NCBI GenBank assembly: GCA_037501455.1
Contig: CM074862.1
Location: 65,379,501 to 65,443,500 of the forward strand
Source: Lantana camara
Lineage: Eukaryota; Streptophyta; Magnoliopsida; Lamiales; Verbenaceae
Direction of reading: 5' to 3'
DNA: 64,000 bases
In this document: piece by piece, positions 22,640-33,562 of the stretch
Position numbering within the stretch: the first letter of the stretch is position 1
How the letters are laid out: each line of letters begins with the position of its first letter
Program-made: the position numbers and the translations under genes
Notes under the pieces: model-generated
The model's database searches: none
What the model was told of the DNA's origin: nothing
The model's input: only the letters and a program-made list of their open reading frames with translations

Positions 22640-24305
22640 GTTTTACAGAAGATGCAGCAGAACAGGGGAAGAAACAGGGGAGCACGAAAACACCACAAAT
22701 CTCCACACCACTCACATATTTCAATCCCAAACATAATAATCCATGAAGAGAAATAAGTATACATGCTTTGGATACAATAAAACACAATATGAACACACAA
22801 TCCATGCTTTAATCATCATAATTCCCAACTTTAGCATATATATAACTTCATCACATAATCTCATAAACCTCAAGATTTAAGCATGGATTTCAAGCTATAA
22901 CTATGTAATCATATTTCTAACAACTCATACACAACATATCACATTCAATTCATGAACCCTAGCTTCACATGTTAATTCAAGAAATCCTATATCTCCACTT
23001 ACATAAACTTGGAGGAAGAAAGATGGATGATCATGGATGCTTAAGCTTGAATCATGAATTTCCCTAACAATTTCTAGCTTGAAGATGATGATTTCTCCAT
23101 TTCCTTTCCTTCTTGAGTGAGTACCGAGAGAGAAAGAGATGATTGGAGAAATGGAATGAAGATGATTGAGGAAGAGATGTGTATATAACGATATATTTGA
23201 GGAAATATGCAATATTATGATCCAATCCCCCAAGTTTTATAAGTCATGCAATTGAGTATAAAAGGTTTAGAAAGTGATCAATTAGGTCCAAAGAGTTCTC
23301 ATGCAATTTAGTCCCTCAAAGAGAACGAATTGAGCAATTAAGGACAATTTGGCAATTAAATCAAATTGGACAATTAGTTCATGTAATAATTAAATTCCAA
23401 TGATACAATAATTCTCAAGTTGACATATAGTTCATATATTTCCACATTTTCATGTTGCACGCAATTCATAAAAATTAATGTAACACGTTTAAATCAAATA
23501 AACGAAAATAATAAAATAAAATCCTAGCGCTCGAAACTCACACGTGTCGAGCATACCTAAAATTGGGGCGTTACAGTTCAACCCATTTGTCCTTAACTTC
23601 AACATGAATCATGCTGGTGCTACTGTAGCTGAGCTGATTAGTCAGCTTGTGACTGCTGAAAGCATGATCAAGAAGGACAATAAGGTTTTGATGGTGAATG
23701 CTCCATCTTCCTCTTCTGGGCCTTCTAAAGGTAAGGGCAGGAAAGCCCAAAAGAAGAAGAAGAAACCCCTTAGGCCCACTGGTGGCATTTCGAAGGGGAA
23801 GGCCCAAAAGAAGAAGCGTGATCAGAAAGAGGATGTTTGCTTCCATTGTGGCAAAGCGGAACATTGGAGGAGAAACTGCCCAGAGTACAAGGCTACTCTA
23901 AAGAAAGGTATCTTTCTCGTTGAAGTAAATCTTTCTATTAATTCTAGTTCTTGGGTACTTGATACCGGTTGTGGAACTCATATCTGTAATGATGTACAGA
24001 TGCTAAGTGAAGTCCAACAACTCAAAGAAGGAGAATGTGTCTTGAAGATCGGTGATGGCTCAAATGTTGAAGCTAGAGCTTTAGGCACAATTAGATTAGA
24101 TTTAGGTAGTTTTGAGTTAGTATTAAATAAAGTCCTTTATGTACCGAGCATTATTCGTAATATAATTTCAGTTCCAATATTGGATTGTGAAGGTTATGAA
24201 ACTTATATTAAGAATGGTAAATATTTTATCAAACGGAACAACTCTTCCGTTCACATCGGTACTCTAAGTAATGGACTTTATCTAACTCAAATATCAATAT
24301 TATGA

Positions 24306-25770
24306 ATATACAACGAGAAACAAAGCATAAGAGAGATGACAAAGTTTCAGCTCCCTTATGGCACGCTAGATTAGGACACATTTCCAAAAACAGAATTAGC
24401 AAGATAAACACTTTAGGATCATTCTCTGAAAATGACCTTAAGGAGTTAACTTCTTGCGAATCCTGTCTCAAAGGAAAAATGTCCAAAGTTCCTTTTAAAG
24501 GAACTGTGGAACGTGCCACTGAGGTCTTGGATTTGATCCATACTGATGTTTGTGGACCGCTTAGTGTAAGCACTAGAAACAGTCATCAGTACTTCATAAC
24601 CTTTACCGATGACTTTAGTCGATATGGTTATGTATACTTAATGAAGTAGAAATCTGAAGCTTTTGAGAAATTCTTAGAATTTCAAAAGGAGGTTGAGAAC
24701 CAAACTGGTCACAAGATCAAAGCACTTCGATCTGATCGAGGAGACGAGTATCTTAGTGAAGAATTCCTTAATCATCTTAAAGATAATGGGATTATCTCTC
24801 AGTGGACTCCTCCAGAAACTCCTCAGCTTAATGGAGTTTCTGAGAGAAGGAATCGAACCTTACTCGATATGGTTCGTTCCATGATGAGTTTCACTGACTT
24901 ACCACCTTCTTTCTGGGGTTATGCCCTAGAAAGTGCAGCAAAGATTCTGAATCTAGTTCCCTCTAAGTCAGTCCCCAAGACGCCCTATGAAATGTGGCAT
25001 GGTAAAATCCCTAGTTATTCTTACTTAAGAATTTGGGGTTGTCCTGCTTACGTGAAGAGGACAGTGGGAGATAAGTTAGAATCTCGTTCTAACTTATGCT
25101 ACTTTGTAGGTTATCCTAAGGAATCCATAGGATACTACTTCTATGATCAATCTGAGCAAAAGGTGTTTGTTTCCAGAAATGCCACTTTTCTTGAGGAACC
25201 GTTCCTTAAAGGAAAGAAAGGCAAGATCATAGAATTAGAAGAAGTACAAAGTGACCCCATACCACCCACTGAAGAAACGTCCCACTCTGATCAACCACAA
25301 CCAATCACGAATTTCGATACACATGTAAATCCTCCTCTAAGGCGTTCTGAAAGCACTCCTAGACAGCCGGAGAGATGGTATGGATTCTTCCATGAAATCT
25401 CTCAAAAGGATAATGATCCTTCAACATATGAGGAGGCACTTTCAGATTCTGACTCTGAACAGTGGATAGAAGCCATGAAATCCGAAATGGATTCCATGAA
25501 CTCCAACCAAGTTTGGACCTTGGTAGATTTGCCTGATGGGGTCAAACCCATAGGTTGCAAATGGATCTTTAAGAGAAAGCTTGGAGTTGATGGAAGCATT
25601 GCAGCCTACAAAGCAAGACTGGTTGCAAAAGGATTCACTCAAAGACCCGGCGTGGACTTTGACGAAACCTTTTCACCAGTTGCAATGCAAAAGTCCATTC
25701 GAATCATGCTTGCCATTGCTGCATATTATGACTATGAGATATGGCAAATGGATGTGAAAACTGCTTTCTC
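24306..25770 (+). pseudogene. Copia integrase and start of RT, broken
   Basis: The GAG-pre-integrase/zinc part reads PLWHARLGHISKNRISKI and CESCLKGKMSKVPFKG, giving the HHCC ligands. The catalytic core shows DLIHTDVCGPL (first Asp), TDDFSRYGYVYLMK (second Asp) and QLNGVSERRNRTLLD (Glu). A TAG at 24647-24649 replaces a Tyr codon present in the other copy. After a variable linker (about 25200-25400) the RT begins: VWTLVDLPDGVKPIGCKWIF, FKRKLGVDGSIAAYKARLVA, KGFTQRPGVDFDETFSPVA. A single-base loss near 25768 shifts the frame inside 'DVKTAF'. Integrase inserts the cDNA; RT copies the RNA. Confidence 0.9.
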
Positions 25771-26325
25771 AATGGTGACATTGACAAAGACATTTATATG
25801 GAGGAACCCATAGGTTTCACATTCAGTGGGAGTGAGCAAAAGGTTTGCAAACTCCAAAGATCAATCTATAGATTGAAACAGGCTTCTAGGAATTGGAACA
25901 TTCGATTTGATGAATCAGTCAAAGCGTTTGGCTTCATGCAAATTTCGAATGAATCATGTGTGTATAGAAAGGAATTGGAGACCTCAGTGCAATTCTTAGT
26001 ACTTTATGTTGATGACATCCTTCTTATTGGGAATTCGAGGGATGACATGAAAGTGACTAAGTTATGGTTATCGAACCAATTCGAGATGAAAGATCTTGGT
26101 GATGCGTCCTATATCCTTGGAACTAAAATCTATAGAGATAGATCTAGAAGGTTAATAGGACTATCACAGTCGATGTACATTGACAAAGTATTGAAGAGAT
26201 TCAATATGGAGTCAGCAAAGGTTAAGAACCTTCCTATGAGTGTAGGAACATGTCTTTCAAAGAAGATGTGTCCTAAGACTAACCTTGGGAAGGAGAGAAT
26301 GACTCATATTATGCGTCAGCAATAG
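25771..26325 (+). pseudogene. Copia reverse transcriptase, main part
   Basis: Continues the RT in the next frame: GDIDKDIYMEEPIGFTFSGS, KVCKLQRSIYRLKQASRNWN, then the catalytic box FLVLYVDDILLIGNS (about 25993-26037) and MKDLGDASYILGTKIYRDRS. The frame ends at 26325 because of a small deletion near 26305 that removes part of a segment conserved in this family. The catalytic YVDD is intact; the defect is frame loss. Confidence 0.9.
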
Positions 26326-26333
26326 GTAGCATA

Positions 26334-26990
26334 ATGTATGCAATGTTATGTACTCGACCGGATGTGGCTTATGCACTTAGTGTGACAAGTCATTTCCAAT
26401 CTGACCCTGGAGATGGTCACTGGGCTGCCGTGAAGAATATTCTTAAGTACTTGAAAAGTACTAAAGATTTATTCTTAGTTTACGGAGGTCAGAAAGATCT
26501 TACTGTTGAAGGATACTGCGATACAAGCTTTGCATCTGACTTAGATGATTTTAAGTCAATGTCAGGATACATTTTCTGCCTGAACGGCGGAGCAGTGAGT
26601 TGGAAGAGTTCCAAGCAAACAACCACTGCAGATTCGACCACTGAGGCCGACTACTTAGCTGCAAATGATGCAGCTAAGGAAGGTGTTTGGATTAGAAACT
26701 TCATTCAAGAGTTGAATGTTGTTCCTAGCATGAAAGACCCCATTACTATGTTTTGTGACAACACTGGGGCGGTTGCTCAAGCAAGAGAACCAAGATCTCA
26801 ACAACGGACCAAGCACATTATGAGGAAGTATCACCTAAACCGTGATATTATCAAAAGAGGAGATGTACAAATTGAGAGGGTCACATCAGCAGAGAACGTG
26901 GCAGATCCACTTACTAAACCCCTTAGTCGAGAAGCTTTCCAAGGTCATCTTCAGAAGATGGGACTTAGAGTAGCTTTAGAATGGCTTTGA
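26334..26990 (+). pseudogene. Copia RNase H and C-terminus
   Basis: Starts with MYAMLCTRPDVAYALSVTSH. RNase H follows: VEGYCDTSFASDLDDFKSMS, GGAVSWKSSKQTTTADSTTE, ADYLAANDAAKEGVWI and MFCDNTGAVAQAREPRSQQR. It ends with ENVADPLTKPLSREAFQGHL and the stop at 26988-26990. The domain removes the RNA template strand. It is open throughout but cut off from RT by the frame break just upstream. Confidence 0.9.
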
Positions 26991-27006
26991 CGGGCAAGTG
27001 GGAGAT
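26991..27006 (+). other. Polypurine tract
   Basis: CGGGCAAGTGGGAGAT, directly between the pol stop codon and the 3' LTR start. The reverse complement of the same tract flanks the LTR of the minus-strand copy at 52883. Confidence 0.8.
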
Positions 27007-28703
27007 TGTTAGGAATAGTGCCCTAAAAGCCGATTGTATATCCGCTTTGTGCTTTTCCTTATTGTAATCACAGACAATCTTTGAATAAAATAACGAATTG
27101 AGGCAACACTTCTTTATATGCTCTTGTTTGGTATGCGTGATACATGAGGGTGCTTACTTTAATAAGTAGGTTCACTGAGGTGCCCCATGTGAGAACATTC
27201 CTAAATGGGAAAGGAAGTTTCTATTTCAGGAAATGGAAACTTCCAGATTAGGAAATATCTCACGAGTCATTGATGTGATTAATTGATCCTTAGACTTGAG
27301 GTTCCTTGTCACTTTATGAGTTAACTCTGTAGTCTTAGGTATAAGCTTTAAAGGGTGTCGCCTTAGACAACTGATTCAAGGCTTATGCTGGGGCTGCACA
27401 AGTGACTCATGAAAGTGAATGAGAATCAAGATAGGACCTACACTTGCATTTGCAAGGTGATGTCTTATTGTGTAAGTCATTCATATGCCATATGGAGTCC
27501 TTGGCCAAGGCAGTAGATCAAGACATCAAGAAAAGAGTTTCTTGGATTGAGACCAAATGGATATGAAATGCACTTAGCTTTAAGACCAGATTATTAGGGT
27601 TCTGATTATTCCCTTGCCCTAGATCTTGGTTGAGAGATAGTAAGTAGGAGGATTGTATCTCGCATGAATCAATGACTTAAAGGTTCTGTCGAATCCGAAC
27701 ATTCCAATTCAGCTAGGGGTTAAACACCTGTTGCTAGACTATGGTCGTTTAATCTGTGGACTGATTAATTAATTAGTGAATTAATTAATTGGGGTCACTG
27801 CTAATTGAATTCAGAACCTAGAGGGTCACACACAACAACTTGGTTACATGAGTTGAGGCTTGAAAATGATTAAACGAGTTAATCGGGCCAAGAGGGTTCC
27901 ACACGTGTGAAATCACACGTGTGGCTCACGTGAGTGACACGTGTCACACACGTGTGAATATATATATATATTATATATATATATATGTATTAAATAATTA
28001 AAGGTGTTAATTATTTAATAGACTTTGGTTTAATTTTGAATTAAAAAGAAAGTCTTATTTTGGAGAAAATAATCTAGTTAATTAATTGCGAATTAATTAA
28101 TTAGATAAAAATAAGTTATTTATTTTATAATAAATAAAGTATAAAATTATCCAAAAATAGTTTGGATATTTTTAGCTCTCTTAAAAGTTGACTTGAATTA
28201 GAATTCAAAGTCAAAGTTGGAAATTACTTGAAGATCAAGTACTAGGAGAGAGGAACCAAAACCCTTGCCTATGAGGACAAGGATTTCGGCCGCCCCTCCC
28301 CTTTCCTATATATAGGGGAGCTCATGCTCCCCTTTAGAGCTAATTGGCAATTCTTTTGGTTCATGTGTTGAACACCTTCCTTTCTCCAAGATTAAATTAA
28401 ACCCTAGGTTAAGCCTAAACACTAACTAGAGAACTAACATCCTTACTAGTTAGATTGTGATCAAGTTGGTGGACTTTCTCTAGAGACTTCAAGTTGGAAG
28501 TTTGAAGATTCGAGCTTTACCAAGGAGAGGGGATCAAGCCGCGAGAAGAGCGTTCTTGGGTGGCTTGAAACGCTTCAAGAAAGAACAAAAGAAAAGTAAG
28601 TTTTCTATCTTTACGAATTTGGTTACACGATTGCGAGTTCAAGATCTTTTTGTTGGGAAAAAATTTTTAAATTCCGCTGCTTTCTGATTCGTGTTTTCCA
28701 ATA
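27007..28703 (+). mobile_element. 3' LTR of the plus-strand Angela-like element
   Basis: 1697 bp, starting TGTTAGGAATAGTGCCC and ending TTTTCCAATA. Compared with the 5' LTR it lacks about 250 bp near 27138, where the text jumps from GGTATGCG to TGATACATGAGGG. It keeps five CACGTG cores (27901-27958) and the TATA box. Otherwise it is very similar to the 5' LTR. Confidence 0.9.
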
Positions 28704-30552
28704 GACTGTATGTTTGAATGTATTGAACTCCCCTAATCCGATGAGGCCGTTAAGAACTTTGTCGTTATGGGAACGACACATGAAGCAAGTTCTTAACTCC
28801 ATAGGCGAGGATTAGAAACTTCTCCAAGTTAAGAGTCCGACAGACAGTAGGAGTGTCGACCTTGACTCTGTTGAGACTTGCTTATGTGATTATGTGCTTT
28901 TGAAGGATCACTCAGTTTCATGGAGTGATAAGTGCATACGATGATGCGTTCATAATACATGAGGGTGATTGTTACTAGAACTTCATCACTGAGATGCCCC
29001 ACGTGAGAACATTCCTAAATGGGAAAGGAAGTTTCCAGAAACTTCCAGATTAGGAAATATCTCATATGTCAATAACGTGATTCATTGATCCTTAGCCTTG
29101 AGATTCTGTAATGTCTCATATGAGCTAACCCTGTAATATTTGATATAGGCTCAAAAGGGTTTTGACATACTGAAACCTGAACCACGGCCTATATTGGATT
29201 ACACAAGTGGCATATGTAGAATTAGTAGAATCAACAAAGGACCTACACTTGTTAAGAACAAGAATGTTCTCTTACTGATTGAGTTGTTCGTAGTCCATTA
29301 AACTTAAACCCTTGTCCAAGGTGGATAAAAGATCAAGACATCAGGAAAATGGGGTTTTCTTAGATTGAGGTTTAAATCGATATGAAATGAACTTAACTTT
29401 AAAGATCAAGAATATTTAGGCTCTAAGAATATTCCCATGCCTTACTTCTTGATTGAGAGATAGAGTTGTAGGAGGATCGTATTTCACTGTATGTTATTGA
29501 CTGAAAGGTTCTTCGATTTATTTCATTATTTGACTAGGGGTCACACACCCATTGCTAGATTACGGTAGTGTGATCTGTGAAGTGATTAATTAATTACTGT
29601 CACTGCTAATCGAATAATGAACCTAAAGGGTCACACACAAATGCCAGGACATGAGGGTTATGGTAGGATGTTAATATGATTAACGAAGGATCAAATTGTT
29701 GATCGAAATGGATGTGTCAAAAGCAAGTGACTGCCACGTGTCACGCATAGCCACTGTGTGGCTGCCACGTGTCATGTACACGTGGCACATACGTGTCTCC
29801 TAACGTGTGATTTAAATTACACACGAATTCTTTTCTAGAAGTAATTAATTAAATTATAATTAATTAATTTAAGTCTTTTAATAATTTTGAGTTAATTGTT
29901 AAGATTTTATTTCTCAAGCTTAACCCAATAAATAATTAATTGGGAATTAAATTATTTATTGAATCTTGACTTTTAGCTTTAGGAAAGTTGAAAAGTCTAA
30001 CTTCCTATTATAGGAGAGAGAAAGTTATTCTTGCAAGACTTGGAGAACAAGTTGGAAACTTATTTTCTCCAATTAAATAATTAATTAAACTAGTTACTTA
30101 GTGAGCAAGAAAACTAATCCCATTGGTTCTTGGAAACCCTACGGGGTTCGAACCATGTAGTATAAATAAAGGGTTGGTGCTTTCTCACTCTTTAGACCAA
30201 CACTCACGAAGTGTTAAGTTTTTGAGAAAAATAAAAGAAAAGTTTTCAAAGCAAAACCCTAGCCATTTAACACAAGTTATAGAACTAGCATTCTCACTTG
30301 CTTGATCGTGTTCTAGGACTGGTGTGGATATGCTTTGGAGGATCGCTGCTTTGGGATCTATCGAGAACCATTCGAGGGACATTCCGCTTGAAGGGTGTTC
30401 AGTAGGCGGTAGTAACATCACTAGAAAGCTTCAATCTACGTAAGTTTCTAATCACCCTGTGATACGATACGAGAATTGTAAGTCCATGATCAATCTTTTG
30501 GAAAAATTTTAAATTTCCGCTGTGCTTACTCTTCTAGTTTTCCAACAAGTAT

Positions 30553-31158
30553 CACGGGCTAAAATGATTTAGAATGCAAAAACCACGCCCCGGTTCATGA
30601 ACTCTTTAATTTGAATATGCTATGCTCTTACTTATATGTATGTGTGCGTGTGTTAGCCCCCTCACCAGTCTTTAGGACTGACCCCTCCTCGTTGTTTTCT
30701 TTTTCCCCTTTTTGTCATTTGAGTTGCAGGTGCAGGTCTTCAGTTCGTGCTAGGTGGCAGTCTTTTATTTTCGAGTTGTTCAAGTCTTTAGTGGAGTCCT
30801 TTGCATACCTTGCATCTTTATTTATGAATTTTGGAATTATGTATAATATATATTTTAAATTTTGAACGTTGAAGCTTATATGAATTTAATTTGGCCCGGG
30901 TTGGACATGACATGTATAATATGGTTTATTTTATGCCTTATGAAAGCATATATGTTTGATTGTTTGAATCCTGGAGCTTCCTCAAATGATATTTGTTTTG
31001 ATTGCGCATTCTGATTTAGGGTCTAGACCGCCTAGCATAGGAGGGATTTTGTTTGTCTCCCGTTCGCCGTAGTTTGATGCGTGTGTGGAGTTCCCATTTC
31101 GTTACACGTATCAGGCTATGGTGCGGGGGATGTGGTGCCCTTTGCTCCGGGGTGTTAC
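30553..31158 (+). mobile_element. Right part of the split gypsy-type LTR
   Basis: It contains the conserved words CACCAGTCTTTAGGACTGA, GACCGCCTAGCATAG and CGTTCGCC and ends GGGGTGTTACA at 31158. A related but reversed segment occurs at 49535-49668. It is non-coding. Confidence 0.55.
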
Positions 31159-32175
31159 AGGTTTGTTGTGTGTGACCCTCTAGGTTCTCAATTCAATTAG
31201 CAGTGACCCTAATTAATTAATCAGTCCACAGATCACACTACCGTAGTCTAGCAACAGGTGTGTGACCCCTAGCTGAATAAGAATATCTCAATTCGAAAGA
31301 ACCTTTTAAGTCATTGACATATGTGAGATAAATCCTCCTACATCCCATCTCTCAATCAAGATCTAGGGAAAGGGAATAATCAAAACCCTAATAATCTCGA
31401 TCTTAAAGTTAAGTGCATTTCATATCCATTTGATCTCGATCCAAGAAACCCATTTCTTGATTTCGATCCACTGCGTTGGCTAAGGACTCCATTATGGCAT
31501 ATGAATGACTTACATAATAAGAGATCAACTTGCTAATGCAAGTGTAGGTCCTTTATCGATGCTCATATGCTTCTATGTGCCGCTTGTACAACCCCAACAT
31601 AAGCTTTAAATCAATTGTCTAAGGCGACACCCTTTAAAGCTCATACCTAAGACTGCAGAGTTAGCCCACAAAGCATCGATGGAATCTCAAGTCTAAGGAC
31701 TACTTATAGAAACTTCCTTTCCTATTTAGGAATCTTCTCACACGGGACACCTCAGTGTACCTACTTAGAATAAGTAAGCACCCCCATGTATCACGCACGT
31801 ATCAATCAATACACTTTGCACCCCATGAAACAAGATGGTCCTTTTTAATGGCGTGACCATACGAGCAAGCCTCGAACTAGTCATATCGACATTCTCACTG
31901 TCTTTTGGACTCATCGGCTTGGAGTAATTTCTAATCGTGACTTAAGTGATTTAGGGATCGTCTCATGAACCATTTTACGTAAATGGTCGAGTCGTATAAC
32001 TCACATTGATTAGGGGAGTTCTTATACATGCATAGCTAAAGTAAACACACAATCAGACAAGAGCATATAAAGAAGCCTAGCCTTGGTTCGTTTATTATTC
32101 AAAGATTGTCTGTGATTTATAAAAAAAAGTACTAAACAGACTATTACATCAGCTTTCAGGGCACTATTCCTAACA
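31159..32175 (-). mobile_element. Angela-like LTR, 5' half, minus strand
   Basis: In minus orientation it starts TGTTAGGAATAGTGCCC at 32175 and runs to the segment AACCTAGAGGGTCACACACA near 31170, where the gypsy-type LTR begins. The promoter half is missing. It has no coding content. Confidence 0.75.
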
Positions 32176-33009
32176 CCTAGAGGGTCACACACAAATGCTC
32201 GGTCATGAGGGTTAAGGCTTGATTCGATTAAACGAGTTGATCGAACCAATCAAGTATTGAAAAAGGGCCATACGTGTGGGGGCATGTGACTAGGCATGAC
32301 ATGTGTCACCTTGTGTGTTGATTAATAATTAATTTGATTAATTATTTAATGGACTTTAATTTAATTATGAATTATTATTAAGTCCTAATTTGGAGTAAAA
32401 AATCTAATAAATAATTAATTATGAATTAATTAATTATTAGCATTAATTTATTTATTATGAATATATAAAATATCTCATGAAAATATTTAAGGGAGTTAGA
32501 TAGAGTTTCTTGCAAGAAAAGTTGATCAAAGGAGACTTTTGGTCAAAGTAGAAAATCATTATTACCTAGCAAGTAATTCAATGTCTTGAGGGTTTAGGAA
32601 ACCTTGTGCAACAAAATAAAGGGTTCGAAATCCCAGCCTATTTAAGGGTGGGGTTCAAACCCCATGAGAAGATTATTGATAGACAATTTCTCCAAATTAT
32701 TTCATACGAATTCCTTAGAGACTAAACACTAAATATAGTACTAGCATTCTCAATATTTAGATTGTGATCGAGGTTGGTGTGAATTATTACTCCAGAGGAC
32801 TGAAATTTTGGAGTCTTGAAGATTTGAAGAAGTTCGAGGGACTTGTCGCTTCAAGCGCGTTTGCGAGAGGCTCAAACTTTTCAAAAAGCTACAATCTTTA
32901 TAAGTTCTTGATAACCCTATGAATCGGGAATATAAATTGCAAGTCTAGATCTTACTTATGGGGGAAAAAATTTAAATTCCACAGCATTATTGTTTTGTAT
33001 TTCCTAAAA
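32176..33009 (+). mobile_element. Angela-like LTR, 3' half, plus strand
   Basis: Starts CCTAGAGGGTCACACACAAA and runs through the usual AATTAATTA-rich block and the conserved tail (GATTGTGATCGAGGTTGG, AATTTAAATTCC), ending near GTATTTCCTAA. It is head-to-head with the preceding minus-strand LTR half and joined without spacer. Confidence 0.7.
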
Positions 33010-33134
33010 GTTTGTTGCCTTTGATTTTGTTGTAATTGGGTCAAGATGGCTTGAACATATTCTTCGCATTCAAAGGTGGTGGTGGAGGTGGATTGTTGAG
33101 AGGAGGAGTATAGCGCCAAATTTAAATGGGGCAT
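33010..33134 (-). pseudogene. Possible gypsy gag N-terminus fragment
   Basis: A minus-strand frame starting at 33134 and running into the adjacent LTR half. It includes QSTSTTTFECEEYVQAILTQ and LQQNQRQQTF, which resembles the low-complexity start of plant gypsy gag proteins. It is short and partial, so the family call is tentative. Confidence 0.35.
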
Positions 33135-33562
33135 ATATTATTAAATTAAGAAGTAAGGTTTTTACAGTGATAAGTCTACAGCTAACACTAGAGTGCTTAT
33201 TGGAATATGTACATGCACTCTTAATATAACCCTGATTGACTAAGATATGACACCTTAAAGCTTCAAGATACCTCTAAGGTGTCGTTCTGTGGATTCCTGA
33301 AATCATGAGTTAAAAGAGTAGGAGGGTTAGTCAAAATGACTAAGTGACGGTGGTTTGAGGTTTATAATCATAGGTAAAGTTTTTGTAAACTCTTTTAACC
33401 AAGAAAATCTTGGTTTGGAAAAATAATCTCAAAATTACTATATGACAATAATATTCGGTTCATACTAGTTTGAAACAATAGGAGCAGGGGGAATATAAGT
33501 TATATTTTGGAAAAATATATGAATCGTTTTGAAGAAATACTTTGATGCCCGCAAGCTAGGCT
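33135..33562 (-). other. Non-coding piece of an older gypsy-like sequence
   Basis: No ORF of note. The text resembles the AT-rich, AAAATATATGAATC-type sequence at 44200-44300 and 48700-48900. With 43824-45160 it forms the insertion site of the 33563-43823 element (flanks AGGCT and AGGGT). Confidence 0.35.

Larger units (their letters stand above)
20937..23575 (-). mobile_element. Gypsy solo LTR nested in copia gag
   Basis: In minus orientation it starts TGTAACGCCCC and ends GGGGTGCTACA, 2639 bp. It is flanked by GTTCA at 20932-20936 and 23576-23580, a perfect target duplication. Removing it and one GTTCA restores continuity with the uninterrupted gag of the second copia copy (near 55690). 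Minus orientation is supported by a TATA-like TTATATAC (about 23181-23188 on that strand). It contains a 3-copy tandem repeat and a palindrome array. No coding region is present. Confidence 0.92.
20432..24305 (+). pseudogene. Copia gag and protease, interrupted
   Basis: ATG at 20432 starts a copia gag (VSILESNKLTGPNYSDWLRN). An in-frame TAG lies at 20837-20839, and the frame is cut at 20936 by a gypsy solo LTR. It resumes at 23581 with NPFVLNFNMNHAG. A Lys-rich stretch leads to the zinc knuckle CFHCGKAEHWRRNC (about 23838-23880, CX2CX4HX4C). The aspartic protease follows, with the active-site run WVLDTGCGTHICNDV (about 23953-23997). The frame ends at 24305 after a single-base loss near 24290. 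Gag packages the RNA and protease matures the polyprotein. The knuckle has Glu where the other copy has Gly before His. Confidence 0.9.
16357..28703 (+). mobile_element. Angela-like Ty1/copia element, structurally complete
   Basis: It has two LTRs (16357-18307 and 27007-28703), a tRNA primer site, a 2.1-kb leader, gag-protease-integrase-RT-RNase H in copia order, and a polypurine tract. The target duplication is GACTG (16352-16356 and 28704-28708). The 3' terminus has mutated from CA to TA. The family is inferred as Angela/BARE-like from the long LTRs and from RT/RNase H text such as KSIRIMLAIAAYYDYEIWQM and PRSQQRTKHIMRKYHLNRDI. It is disabled by several stops and frameshifts and by a solo-LTR insertion in gag. 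Confidence 0.9.
16212..30547 (+). mobile_element. Outer copia solo LTR, split by an Angela-like element
   Basis: Left piece 16212-16356 starts TGTTAGGAATAGTGCCC. Right piece 28709-30547 ends TTTTCCAACA. Joined, they make an LTR of about 1.98 kb related to, but clearly diverged from, the inner element's LTR. The flanks are AGTAT at 16207-16211 and AGTAT at 30548-30552, a perfect 5-bp target duplication. No internal region remains, so it is a solo LTR left by recombination before or after the inner insertion. Confidence 0.85.
12930..31158 (+). mobile_element. Gypsy-type LTR, split by nested copia elements
   Basis: The left part (about 12930-16211) and right part (30548-31158) are joined by removing the copia nest. 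The right end reads GCTCCGGGGTGTTACA, like the GGGCGTTACA ends of the other gypsy LTRs here. The left start (GGTGCCC...GAACAGGTA) resembles the start of the 45161 LTR (ACGCCC...GTGCAGGTA). The right part also holds CACCAGTCTTTAGGACTGA and GACCGCCTAGCATAG, counterparts of motifs in the 45161 LTR. No clean target duplication is seen, so the left boundary is approximate. It is non-coding. Confidence 0.45.

Noticed and set aside
22366..22756. Four overlapping open frames on both strands around the palindrome array
   Set aside because: They arise because GGGAACGGCCGTTCCC has no stop in any frame. There is no domain content and no start context.
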